From Bog-756 sp963699085 (GTDB taxonomy: Bacteria > Actinomycetota > Acidimicrobiia > Acidimicrobiales > RAAP-2), in assembly GCA_963699085.1 (NCBI GenBank), contig CAVOTH010000004.1, positions 744,001-808,000 of the forward strand: DNA of 64,000 nucleotides, in the 5' to 3' direction. Under the pieces are notes generated by a model. That model made no database searches, was not told the origin of the DNA, and saw nothing but the letters and a program-made list of their open reading frames with translations. The position numbers and the translations under genes were made by a program. Within the stretch, counting starts at the first letter, position 1. Every line of letters begins with the position of its first letter. Shown piece by piece: positions 55,575-63,462 of the stretch.

Positions 55575-56121
55575 GGGCCACGGCCCCGCGGTCGATCACC
55601 CAGACGTATCCCCGACCGGTGTGGCCCTTGGCGAGAATCTCCCGATCCTCCTCGCCCTCGAGTCTGAATCCCAGCTTCGGCGGGATCGCCGCGCTGGCCA
55701 CATTGGCCATGTCCATGCGGATCAGGACCTCATCGATGTCGTCGAGGCGCTCGAACGCAGCCTCCACCAGAGCCCGGGACGCAGTCGTCGCGTAGCCCCG
55801 ACCCGTATACCGCGAGCGAACCCAGTATCCGATCTCTGGACTGTGCTCGTCGCCCAGATGTAGTCCGGCCGCTCCGACAACCGTGCCCGAACCGTCGAAC
55901 AGCAGGTACTCCCAGTTGTGATCGGCGTCGAAATCCGCCCGACCCTCAGCGAGGACAGCAAAGAGCTCCTCTGCCGACGGCGCCGATTGGGCCCAGGGCA
56001 TCCACAGTTCCAGCTCGGGAAGGCTTTCCTCGATGGCGATCAGGAGCTCGCCGACGAAGGCGGTGTCCCACCGCCGCATTGTGAGGTCACCGCTCCGGAG
56101 GACATCAGGAAGCTTGGCCAC
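55546..56121 (-). CDS. GNAT family N-acetyltransferase (RimJ/RimL-like)
   Basis: The 191-residue protein has RSGDLTMRRWDTAFVGELL, the strand LLFDGSGTVVGAAGLH, EIGYWVRSRYTGRGYATTASRAL (acetyl-CoA pyrophosphate loop R-x-x-G-x-G/A), VLIRMDMANVASAAIPPKLGFRLEGE. It probably acetylates a protein N-terminus or small amine. It converges with the SDR gene, and their 3' ends overlap by 29 bp. Confidence 0.85.
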   Translation of the reverse strand: MAKLPDVLRSGDLTMRRWDTAFVGELLIAIEESLPELELWMPWAQSAPSAEELFAVLAEGRADFDADHNWEYLLFDGSGTVVGAAGLHLGDEHSPEIGYWVRSRYTGRGYATTASRALVEAAFERLDDIDEVLIRMDMANVASAAIPPKLGFRLEGEEDREILAKGHTGRGYVWVIDRGAVALRPPAARTP

Positions 56122-56333
56122 CGGACAATTATCGCGTCAGGCGGCTCACGGTGTCGGCCGCGTCCACGAAAAGCAAACGGATGGCCACACTCCCGTCGAA
56201 CACGCTTCGTCTCGGTACCGGCGGCTCTTGTTGCGATCGTCGCCATGGCCACCAAGGGTGACTTCACCGCCCAGGCGGAGATCGACGTCCCGGCGGTCCA
56301 GCATGGCAACTTCACCCGGTGACCCCTGTGGGG

Positions 56334-57194
56334 TCACTTGTCGCTTGGACGGTCTGCCCGGAACGCAGCCTGTGCCACCTCCCGGCTCAGAAACGGGGCT
56401 TCGGGCGAAAGGGTTCCATCTGCGACAAGCTCCTGCGCAAGTTCGTAGAGCGCGCCGTAGGCGGCCCGAGCCAGAGTTCCCCCAACCGAGAGTCGCCTGA
56501 CGCCTATCTCCGCCAACTGATGGCGCGATGGACCGCCCGGCAGCATCAGCACATTGACGGGACCGCCGACCTCATCGACGATCCTGGCGATCTCGGCCCG
56601 ATCGGTGAGGCCTGGCGCGTACAGTACGTGGGCCCCAGCTCGATGGTACGCAGCCAATCGGGCAATCGTGTCATCCAGGTCATCTCGCCCCCGCAGATGG
56701 TTCTCGGCGCGGGCGGTCAACACCATGCCCTCGTCGTCGGCCGCAGCTGCTGCAATGCCAACCCGTTCGACAGCGCGGTCGAACTCCTCGACCACCCCTC
56801 GCACCGGATCCCAATCTTCGATCGAACACCCGGCTGCTCCCGCACCGGCGAGAAGATGCACGGTTGCCGCGACTCCTCCGTCGCGCTCGGGAAAGCACCG
56901 CTCCGCATCCACATTGACGGGCAGATCGGTTACGCCGCTCAAGGAGGCCATGTGCTCGACCAGCTCCTCACGGCCGACGGTCATATCCATCCGTCCCATC
57001 GACATGGCGAATCCGCCGCTGGTCGTAGCGAGTGCGGGAAAGCCGAGACTGTCCAAGAGCCGACAGGACCCGAGGTCGAACGGATTGGGCATGAGGAACG
57101 TTCCCTCCTCGTGGAGGAAGCGAAAGCGAGCGCGGACGTCGTCGATGTGCATCTCGACAGGGTGGCTGACCCAGTTGGTCCGGGCAAGCGCCAT
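56334..57194 (-). CDS. Isocitrate lyase/PEP mutase family protein
   Basis: The 286-residue protein has the TIM-barrel order of the family: FLMPNPFDLGSCRLLDSLGFPALATTSGG, LPVNVDAERCFPERDG (metal-binding Asp region), GAAGCSIEDWDP, LTARAENHLRG, YHRAGAHVLYAPGLTD and VNVLMLPGGPSRHQLAEIGVRRLSVG. It would break or form a C-C or C-P bond next to a carboxylate; the substrate is unknown. An inner ATG at 57152 (MHIDDVRARF) may be the true start. It is a lone minus-strand gene; the 212 bp downstream to the GNAT gene show nothing. Confidence 0.8.
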   Translation of the reverse strand: MALARTNWVSHPVEMHIDDVRARFRFLHEEGTFLMPNPFDLGSCRLLDSLGFPALATTSGGFAMSMGRMDMTVGREELVEHMASLSGVTDLPVNVDAERCFPERDGGVAATVHLLAGAGAAGCSIEDWDPVRGVVEEFDRAVERVGIAAAAADDEGMVLTARAENHLRGRDDLDDTIARLAAYHRAGAHVLYAPGLTDRAEIARIVDEVGGPVNVLMLPGGPSRHQLAEIGVRRLSVGGTLARAAYGALYELAQELVADGTLSPEAPFLSREVAQAAFRADRPSDK

Positions 57195-57282
57195 CCCGGC
57201 TGACTGATCTCCCGCCGTGCTTCGTCGTCACGATCCCGACGACACCGATCGAGCCACCGGCAGAGATTCCTAAACTGCGCTC

Positions 57283-57696
57283 ATGACCACCTCGATCGCA
57301 TTGACCGATGCTGAGCGGGCCTACCTGCAAAGCCAGCCGCTCGGCCGCCTGGCGACGGTGGATGCCGACGGCGCCCCCCAGAACAATCCGATCGGGGTGT
57401 TCCTCGACGAGGAGTCGGGCGAGATCATCATCGGAGGAGGGGCAATGGGTGCGAGCCGCAAATTCCGCAACGTACTTGCCAATCCCCGGGTGGCCCTGGT
57501 CATCGACGACCTCGTCTCGAGGGATCCGTGGACGGTTCGGGGCCTCGAGATCCGGGGCACCGCTGTGGCTCTGTCCGATGTCGATCCACCGGTCCCATTC
57601 ATGAGCCGTGAGATCATCCGGATCACCCCCACTTGGATCGCGTCCTGGGGGCTCGACCCCGACCTCCAGGGTCAGCAGATCCGACGCGGTAGCTGA
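57283..57696 (+). CDS. PPOX-class (F420/FMN-binding split-barrel) protein
   Basis: The 137-residue protein has LTDAERAYLQSQPLGRLATVDADGAPQNNPIG, GASRKFRNVLANPRVALVIDDL, WTVRGLEIRGTAVAL. This is the flavin/F420-binding split barrel common in actinobacteria, annotated as PPOX-class F420-dependent oxidoreductase. It lies divergent from the isocitrate-lyase-like gene and 53 bp upstream of the flavoreductase gene end. F420 use is inferred from the family. Confidence 0.8.
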   Translation: MTTSIALTDAERAYLQSQPLGRLATVDADGAPQNNPIGVFLDEESGEIIIGGGAMGASRKFRNVLANPRVALVIDDLVSRDPWTVRGLEIRGTAVALSDVDPPVPFMSREIIRITPTWIASWGLDPDLQGQQIRRGS

Positions 57697-57749
57697 AGCA
57701 CGCCGCACCTCAACGCCGCGGGCGACCGGCGCGGTTACGACAGGACCTC

Positions 57750-58379
57750 CTACGACGATGCGGTGACGGCTGCCACCATCTCGGCGTCGATCGTCCGGGT
57801 CTGATCCCGATAGGGCCCAAGCGTGAGGTCGAGGTCGCGTAGCTGCCAGTTGTCGTCCACATCGTCGAGGGTGATGATCACTTCCAGGTGATCGAGCAGT
57901 TCGCGCATGTGCAGTCCACCGAGGACACCCTGGAATTGAGCGGCGGCCTTACTCCCACCCCGGGTGCCGTAGGTCACGAAGCTGGCCGGCTTGTCGTTCC
58001 ATTCGATGAAAAGGTAGTCGAGGGCGTTCTTCAAGGGCGCAGGGTAACCCCAGTTGTACTGCGGGAACACGAAGATGAACCCGTCGAACGAACCGACCAA
58101 CTGACTCCAGGCCCGGGTGTGTTCGTGCTCGTACTGCTGGAGCGCAGCCATCCACGGCTCGTCGAGGAGGGGAAGATCCACTTCGGCCAGGTCGACCAAC
58201 TCGTAGTGCAGGGGACTGCCCTGCTGGGCGACATTCCGTACCCACTCGGCAATACCTGGACAGATCCGGGTCGGTCGGGTACTTCCGATCATGACGGCCA
58301 CACGGCCGCTACGCCCTAGCTCAGTCATTGGGTCGACGGCCAGTCGGTCGGTTCCGAGGGATTTCGATTCCTGGCTCAT
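57750..58379 (-). CDS. NADPH-dependent FMN reductase family protein
   Basis: From ATG 58379, which overlaps the MarR stop (ATGA), the protein has 209 residues; the core begins at MTELGRSGRVAVMIGSTRPTR (ATG 58328, a second choice). It has the flavodoxin-like FMN site GSTRPTR, LPLLDEPWM, FIFVFPQYNWGYPAPLKNALDYLF and SFVTYGTRGG. It reduces FMN or quinones with NAD(P)H. The overlap with a MarR gene suggests it is regulated by that protein, as for quinone- or oxidant-induced reductases. Confidence 0.88.
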   Translation of the reverse strand: MSQESKSLGTDRLAVDPMTELGRSGRVAVMIGSTRPTRICPGIAEWVRNVAQQGSPLHYELVDLAEVDLPLLDEPWMAALQQYEHEHTRAWSQLVGSFDGFIFVFPQYNWGYPAPLKNALDYLFIEWNDKPASFVTYGTRGGSKAAAQFQGVLGGLHMRELLDHLEVIITLDDVDDNWQLRDLDLTLGPYRDQTRTIDAEMVAAVTASS

Positions 58380-58909
58380 TTGACGGCTCTTCCTACGTCT
58401 TCCGCCGCCGCCCATCGCGATGGCTCGGCTACCAGGTCGACGCCCTTCATGGCCGCCTCGCGGGAGACGACCTGACTGGCCAGCAACGAGAGTCGCCTGC
58501 GGTTGGTGTCGCTCAGGTCGTCGGTGAGGGCCGCGACCTCTCTGGCGACCTCGGCCCCGAGCACTCGGGCCAGTTCGCCGCCTCTGGCGGTGAGGGCGAC
58601 CCGTACAGTCCGACCATCCCGAGGATCCCCGAGCCGGCGCACCAGTCCACGATGCTCGGCCCGGTCGATGAGGCCGGTGGCACTGGACTTGTCCAGTTCA
58701 AGCAGCCGCGCCAGCTGGGCCATGGTCGGTTCCCGATCCCGCAGGACACCGAGGAGACGGCCTTGCAACATCGAGATATCTGAGCCGGCGGCCACACGGG
58801 CCAAGACCGACTGGATGAGGAACGATAGCTGAACCAGGCCATCCACGATGCCCAGATCTTCCGGCCCGCGACCTGGACGGGATGTCTGCGAGGCCGTGCG
58901 GGCTTCCAT
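58376..58909 (-). CDS. MarR family transcriptional regulator
   Basis: The 177-residue protein has a winged-helix core: LLGVLRDREPTMAQLARLLELDKSSATGLIDRAEHRGLVRR, then DPRDGRTVRVALTARGGELA (the wing and following helix). MarR proteins usually repress their own operon until a phenolic, quinone or oxidant ligand is bound. The coupled downstream gene is an FMN reductase. A highly symmetric dyad lies 23 bp upstream of the start (58933-58966). Confidence 0.9.
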   Translation of the reverse strand: MEARTASQTSRPGRGPEDLGIVDGLVQLSFLIQSVLARVAAGSDISMLQGRLLGVLRDREPTMAQLARLLELDKSSATGLIDRAEHRGLVRRLGDPRDGRTVRVALTARGGELARVLGAEVAREVAALTDDLSDTNRRRLSLLASQVVSREAAMKGVDLVAEPSRWAAAEDVGRAVK

Positions 58910-58932
58910 GCGTGCAAGCTATCCGTGGTTAG

Positions 58933-58966
58933 TACGTATTGTCAACTATCTAGTTCGTGCTACGTA
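58933..58966. promoter_or_regulatory. 34-bp dyad, likely MarR operator
   Basis: The element reads TACGTA-N5-AACTA-TC-TAGTT-N5-TACGTA. The inner arms AACTA/TAGTT (58944-58955) and the outer TACGTA boxes (58933-58938 and 58961-58966) share one centre between 58949 and 58950. It lies between the divergent MarR gene and the plus-strand gene at 59042, as expected for a MarR site that controls both directions. The sequence is AT-rich in an otherwise GC-rich context. Confidence 0.65.
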
Positions 58967-59041
58967 GGATTGCCCTGGAACGGGAAAACAACTTGCGGAG
59001 GATCCCCTGGTGAATGCACCGGCTCGGTAGTCTGTCGGTCC

Positions 59042-59674
59042 ATGGTGGACTGGGCGACCGTCGCTTCATTCGCAACTGCAGGCGGCACCTTGGTCCTGGC
59101 CCTGGCCACCTTCTCCGCAGTCCGCTCCTCCAACCGAACGGCTCGCATCGCCGAGGAAACACTCCTCACCGGAATGCGACCCCTCCTTGTCCCCTCCCAT
59201 CCGGACGACCCCGTCCACAAGGTCCTCTGGCATGACCGGCACACGGCGCGGGTCGGTGGCGGCCGTGCCATCTTCGAGGAGGAGAACGGCGTCATCTACC
59301 TGGCGCTGGGCCTTCGTAACCTCGGCACGGGAATAGCGCTTCTCCATGGTTGGTATCCACGACCCAGCCAGGCCTTCGAGGACGTGCCACGCGCCGAGGC
59401 CGACCAGTTCCGTCGACTGACCATCGACCTCTACATCCCGGCCGGGGGAACCGGATACTGGGAAGCCGCCGTCCGAGATCCCGATGACCCCGTCAGGCCG
59501 GCATTCCTACGGGCGATCGCCGAAAGACAACCATTCACGATCGAGTTGCTCTACGGCGACCAACAGGGCCGACAGCGGACCGTCAGCCGTTACACCGTCC
59601 TGCCGGCCGGAGACGACGGGTGGTACGGGCAGGTCGGTCACCACTGGAATCTGGATCGACCGGATCCCCGTTGA
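59042..59674 (+). CDS. Single-span membrane protein of unknown function
   Basis: From ATG 59042 the protein has 210 residues. It starts with a helix (VDWATVASFATAGGTLVLALATFSAV), a short coil region (RSSNRTARIAEETLL) and then a soluble beta-rich domain (MRPLLVPSHPDDPVHKVLW; VIYLALGLRNLGTGIALLHGW; FTIELLYGDQQGRQRTVSRY). This layout recurs in actinobacterial proteins of unknown function. The frame is open to 58925, but the upstream part crosses the operator region. It is divergent from the MarR gene and may share its regulation. Confidence 0.7.
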   Translation: MVDWATVASFATAGGTLVLALATFSAVRSSNRTARIAEETLLTGMRPLLVPSHPDDPVHKVLWHDRHTARVGGGRAIFEEENGVIYLALGLRNLGTGIALLHGWYPRPSQAFEDVPRAEADQFRRLTIDLYIPAGGTGYWEAAVRDPDDPVRPAFLRAIAERQPFTIELLYGDQQGRQRTVSRYTVLPAGDDGWYGQVGHHWNLDRPDPR

Positions 59675-59730
59675 GTCGGTGGCAGACGGTTGGCATGCTC
59701 CCCGGTGCCGGCGAGCCGGCCAGCCCTTCG

Positions 59731-60444
59731 TCAGGTGTTGGTGATGTAGGTGTCGACGAACGAGGTTCCCTTGGTACTGATCGGGCCGACCGAGATCTGT
59801 GTGTTGCCGCCGGAGTCCTCCTGATTGAAGCCCGTCGGAGCGTCCTTGCTGAAAGGCTTGTCGTCCAACTTGATCTGACTGAACGTCACCGAATTGAATT
59901 TCGGAAACGCACCCGAACCATTGCCGCCCTGCACATCGACCGAACCCAGGCTGGCGTCGAATCCCGTACCGTCGACGTAGGACCCCTGCCCGGAAGTCGA
60001 ATCAGCGAAGGACGCCGTCTCGAATGTGGTGCTGGCGATCACGGCGACGCTGATGACGTCACCGGCCTGCACCGGAATCGTCGAGGTGGTGTTCGAATCG
60101 TCGACAATTCCGAAGATGGAGTACGAGGCGGTCGTACCCGTGCACGACATCGAGAGGAAGACACCGGCGGCGTCGAAGGCATCCCCCGACGTGGTGCCCG
60201 AGATCGACGTATTGATCCCGTCTCCGGACTTGTCAGCCTTCTTGCAGGTGATCTTCGGAACCTTGAAGGTCAGGCTGACCTGATGCGATTGCGCGTCGGT
60301 CAGAGGGAAGTCGTAACCGGCGGGATTGAACGGCGTCGATGCTCCCGCCGGAGTGGCCATGACGGCTGTGCCGAAAGCCGCCGTGGCCATCCCCACAGCT
60401 GCCAGCGCGATGAATACGGACCTGGAACCAATTACCCTGCGCAT
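59731..60444 (-). CDS. Secreted beta-rich protein of unknown function
   Basis: From ATG 60444 (MRRVIGSRSV) the protein has 237 residues and a clear signal peptide (SVFIALAAVGMATAAFGTAV, cut near AGAS). The mature part has FKVPKITCKKADKSGDG, GVFLSMSCTGTTASYSIFG, VQAGDVISVAVIASTTFETASF, and NSVTFSQIKLDDKPF. The layout (V-P-x-x-T-C, a second Cys, then V-x-A-G-D-x-I-x-V) recalls the fold of the G1/eqolisin family, but I cannot see the catalytic Gln/Glu pair, so function is open. The frame runs on to 60837, but that part is Arg/Pro-rich. Confidence 0.65.
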   Translation of the reverse strand: MRRVIGSRSVFIALAAVGMATAAFGTAVMATPAGASTPFNPAGYDFPLTDAQSHQVSLTFKVPKITCKKADKSGDGINTSISGTTSGDAFDAAGVFLSMSCTGTTASYSIFGIVDDSNTTSTIPVQAGDVISVAVIASTTFETASFADSTSGQGSYVDGTGFDASLGSVDVQGGNGSGAFPKFNSVTFSQIKLDDKPFSKDAPTGFNQEDSGGNTQISVGPISTKGTSFVDTYITNT

Positions 60445-60592
60445 TTCGCCCTGCCCTCGAGTGTGCTCCGATACATCCCGGTTGGATGCAGACCGGGAGC
60501 GTAGCCCAGTGGCACTGTCCCAGCCCATTGACACCGGCGACCTTCGGACCTCGATCGGGCGGAAACGGGGTCCGGTCAGCCGTAGCCCGCCC

Positions 60593-61234
60593 CTACCGCT
60601 TACCCTCCTGACCCGGCGGGGTATCGCGCACCGGTTCCCCCAGCTCCAACAGGCCGGCCCAGACCCGGTCCACCTCACGGGCCAGATGATCGGATCCGTC
60701 CGAGTTGTCGACGACGAAATCGGCGCCCTCCAGCCGCTCCGCCCGCGATGGTTGGGAGGCCTGGCGGGCCCGTGCGTCATCCTCGGGCATTCCCCGGAGC
60801 GAGGTGAGTCGCTCGAGGGCCACCTCGGCGGGGGCATCGACCACGACGACGGCGTCGAGGGCCAGCAGGTCCCGGTGGAAGGGTTTCAGCAGGGGGATGT
60901 CCATGACCACGATCCGGTCGGTGCCGGCATAGGCGTCCTTCCCCTCGATCATGGCCACTCCGATGGCCGGGTGGATGACGGCGTTCAGCGCCTCGAGTTC
61001 GTCGGGGTGCCCGAAGACCTTGGCGGCCAGGGCCGGGCGGTCGATGCGACCGTCCGCATCGAGGATGTCGGTGCCGAACCGGTCGACGAGCGGCTGATAG
61101 GCGGCAGCACCCGGTTCCACCACTTGGCGGGCAACCTGGTCGGCGTCCACCAGAGCGGCTCCGCGTGCGACCAGCAACTCGGCGACCGTTGATTTGCCGG
61201 CCCCGATGTTGCCGGTCAGGCCGACGGTGCGCAC
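60593..61234 (-). CDS. coaE: Dephospho-CoA kinase
   Basis: The 213-residue protein catalyses the last step of CoA synthesis. It has the P-loop VGLTGNIGAGKST (residues 4-16), ALVDADQVARQVVEPG, VFGHPDELEALNAVIHPAIG, IVVMDIPLLKPF, and VVVDAPAEVALERLTSLRGMPEDDARARQASQ (lid). CoaE and UvrB genes lie near each other in several actinobacteria; here they are 6 kb apart. It starts 10 bp after the methyltransferase stop on the same strand, so both may be cotranscribed. Confidence 0.94.
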   Translation of the reverse strand: MRTVGLTGNIGAGKSTVAELLVARGAALVDADQVARQVVEPGAAAYQPLVDRFGTDILDADGRIDRPALAAKVFGHPDELEALNAVIHPAIGVAMIEGKDAYAGTDRIVVMDIPLLKPFHRDLLALDAVVVVDAPAEVALERLTSLRGMPEDDARARQASQPSRAERLEGADFVVDNSDGSDHLAREVDRVWAGLLELGEPVRDTPPGQEGKR

Positions 61235-61244
61235 GCGCCACCCC

Positions 61245-62087
61245 TCATGATGTCCGGCGGGGCTGGGATGCCGTGGCGAACAAGACCATCGTCGTCGTGT
61301 CGAGGTCGTCCGTCACGAAGAAGTCGTCGGCGGTGATCCCGGTCGAGCCGCCAGCGTCTCCGCGGGCGATGAGCCGGTAGGCGACAGGCAGGGCCCGGGT
61401 GTAGAAGCCGACGTACCAGGCCCTCGGGATCTTGTGACGCAGGTCGAAGACGTCGAACCGCAGGATCTTCTCGGCCTTGACCCTCCGGGCGGTGAAGTCG
61501 GCCTTCACGTGGGGAACGGCATCGAGCCCCTGGACGGTCACGTCGTGGAAGTACTTGGACAGCAGCGCCCGCAGTTCCGGTGGCTCGAACAGGTGGACGT
61601 GGAACGGATTCTCGAAGTCCGCCGGTGCATTCGGGGTGAGGAAGAACACCGATCCGTCGTCCTTCATCACCCGGGCCAGCTCGGCGACATGCCCCTCGGG
61701 ATCGTCGAAGTGTTCGATCAGGTGGGAGGAACAGGCCCAGTCGAAGCTCCCCTCGGCGAATCCCAGCGCCAATGCGTTCATCTGAGCCACGTCCAGACCG
61801 GCATCGCCATACTTCTCGCGGGCCAGCTCCACCGCCTCGGCGCTGTAATCGGCCCCGACCACCCGGCGCCCGGCGTCGAGGAACCGTGCCGACTCGAACC
61901 CCTGGCCGCAGCCCACGTCCAGCATGGTCCCCGAGCCCAACCGTTCGATGACCGTGCGGTAGCCGGCGGCATGCAGGGCCAGCAGCGAATCCGGGGTCAC
62001 CCCTTCCTGGGGGCGCTCACCGGTCAGCTGGCGGCCCTTGCGATCGGCACTGGCGGCCGAGCCCGCCGACGTGGTGGCGCCGCTCAT
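61245..62087 (-). CDS. SAM-dependent methyltransferase (class I)
   Basis: The 280-residue protein has ERLGSGTMLDVGCGQGFESARFLDAGRRVVGADYSAEAV (motif I and the acidic residue after the second strand), GLDVAQMNALALGFAEGSFDWACSSHLIEHF (motif II/III region) and LARVMKDDGSVFFLTPN. The first 30 residues are low-complexity, so the exact start is uncertain. The substrate is unknown; similar enzymes act on lipids, glycans or quinones. It is divergent from the AftD-like gene. Confidence 0.85.
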   Translation of the reverse strand: MSGATTSAGSAASADRKGRQLTGERPQEGVTPDSLLALHAAGYRTVIERLGSGTMLDVGCGQGFESARFLDAGRRVVGADYSAEAVELAREKYGDAGLDVAQMNALALGFAEGSFDWACSSHLIEHFDDPEGHVAELARVMKDDGSVFFLTPNAPADFENPFHVHLFEPPELRALLSKYFHDVTVQGLDAVPHVKADFTARRVKAEKILRFDVFDLRHKIPRAWYVGFYTRALPVAYRLIARGDAGGSTGITADDFFVTDDLDTTTMVLFATASQPRRTS

Positions 62088-62205
62088 CGAGACTTCCGGT
62101 TCGAAGCTGGGTGGTGCGCTGGCTGTCTCATCTGACTCCCCGTCCTGGCGTCCGAAGCTGGTGCTGCCGACCCGACGCTGCAGTTGTTTACACTACCGAC
62201 CACTC

Positions 62206-63462
62206 GTGCCGGAACCTGAACCCATGCCCGCCGGGCCGACCGACCGGGACACCGGTCGGGTCGGCTCCCTCTACGCCCGCCTGCGGTCGCCCGGCGCCCT
62301 GCGTGCCTGGGTCGACTACCTGGTACTCGCCGTTCTCGCCTTCGTGCCCATGGTGTCGGCCCAGCCCGGGTTGGTCACTGACGACACCAAGACCTACCTC
62401 TACCTGGATCCGGGACGCTACGTCCGCCAGGCCATCTCCTTGTGGGACCCTCACGTCGGGCTCGGGACCGTGACCCACGAGAACATCGGGTACCTGCTGC
62501 CGATGGGGCCCTTCTACTGGGCCATGGCCGAGCTGCACGTGCCGCTGTGGGTGGCTCAACGGCTGTGGATGGGCTGCCTGCTCTACGGAGCGGGGGCCGG
62601 CGCCCTCTACCTGTGCCGGGTGCTCGGGCTGTCCGGGCCCGGGCGGTACGTGACATCCCTGGCCTTCATGTTCACGCCGTACGTGCTGCAGTACTCGGGA
62701 CGCATCTCGGTGATCCTGATGCCCTGGGCCGGACTTCCATGGATGATCGCCTTCGTGGTGCTGGCCGTGCGACGGGGTGGGTGGCGATATCCGGCCCTCT
62801 TCGCCCTGGTGGTCGCCCTGGTCAGCGGCATCAATGCCAGCTCCATCCTCTATGTCGGCATCGCTCCCGCATTGTGGCTCCCCTACTGCGTCCTGGTGGC
62901 CAAGGAGGCGACCTGGCGTCGCGCTTGGAGCGTGGCCTGGAAAGTGTCCGGGCTGGTGATCCTGGTATCGCTGTGGTGGGCGGTGGGCCTGCAGATCGAG
63001 GCGGCGTACGGGGTCAACGTCCTCAAGTACACCGAGACGGTCCCGGCGACCTCCGGCGCCTCGCTGGCCTCGGAGATCCTGCGGGGGTTGGGCTACTGGT
63101 ACTTCTACGGGGCCGACCGGGTGGGCCCGTGGACCCAGACGTCGGTGGAGTACACCCAGGACCTCACCCTCATCGCCTTGAGTTTCTCGGTGCCGGTCCT
63201 GGCGTTCCTGGCTGCCTTTGTGGCCCGTTGGCGCTACCGGTCCTACTTCATCCTGATCACCGTGGTCGGCATGGTCCTGGCCGTCGGGCCCAATCCGTAC
63301 AACGACCCGTCGAGTGTCGGCGAGGTCATCAAGAAGATCATGGTCGACACCACGGCCGGACTGGCCATGCGGTCGACCGACCGCGCCTCCCCCGTCATCG
63401 TCCTGAGCATGGCGATATTCCTGGGGGCCGGTGTCAGACGCGCTGTGCCTCCGCGTGCGTAA
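62206..63462 (+). CDS. AftD-type (DUF3367) arabinofuranosyltransferase, N-terminal part, frameshifted at the 3' end
   Basis: From GTG 62206 (or ATG 62224) the frame has about 418 residues, with the GT-C signature of the alpha-(1->3)-arabinofuranosyltransferase AftD: GLVTDDTKTYLYLDPGRYVRQA, GTVTHENIGYLLPMGPFYW, YVLQYSGRISVILMPWAGLPWM. It carries about eleven membrane helices and the DD acceptor loop. AftD adds arabinofuranose from decaprenyl-phosphate-arabinose to wall polysaccharide outside the membrane. After FLGAG near 63430 the frame becomes nonsense and stops at 63460-63462, while the frame one base over continues sensibly (next entry). So a +1 frameshift, or an assembly error, splits the gene. 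Confidence 0.8.
   Translation: MPEPEPMPAGPTDRDTGRVGSLYARLRSPGALRAWVDYLVLAVLAFVPMVSAQPGLVTDDTKTYLYLDPGRYVRQAISLWDPHVGLGTVTHENIGYLLPMGPFYWAMAELHVPLWVAQRLWMGCLLYGAGAGALYLCRVLGLSGPGRYVTSLAFMFTPYVLQYSGRISVILMPWAGLPWMIAFVVLAVRRGGWRYPALFALVVALVSGINASSILYVGIAPALWLPYCVLVAKEATWRRAWSVAWKVSGLVILVSLWWAVGLQIEAAYGVNVLKYTETVPATSGASLASEILRGLGYWYFYGADRVGPWTQTSVEYTQDLTLIALSFSVPVLAFLAAFVARWRYRSYFILITVVGMVLAVGPNPYNDPSSVGEVIKKIMVDTTAGLAMRSTDRASPVIVLSMAIFLGAGVRRAVPPRA

Noticed and set aside
62038..62205. N-terminal extension of the AftD-like gene up to 62038
   Set aside because: It overlaps the start of the divergent methyltransferase gene and is not like the family; GTG 62206 or ATG 62224 fits better.
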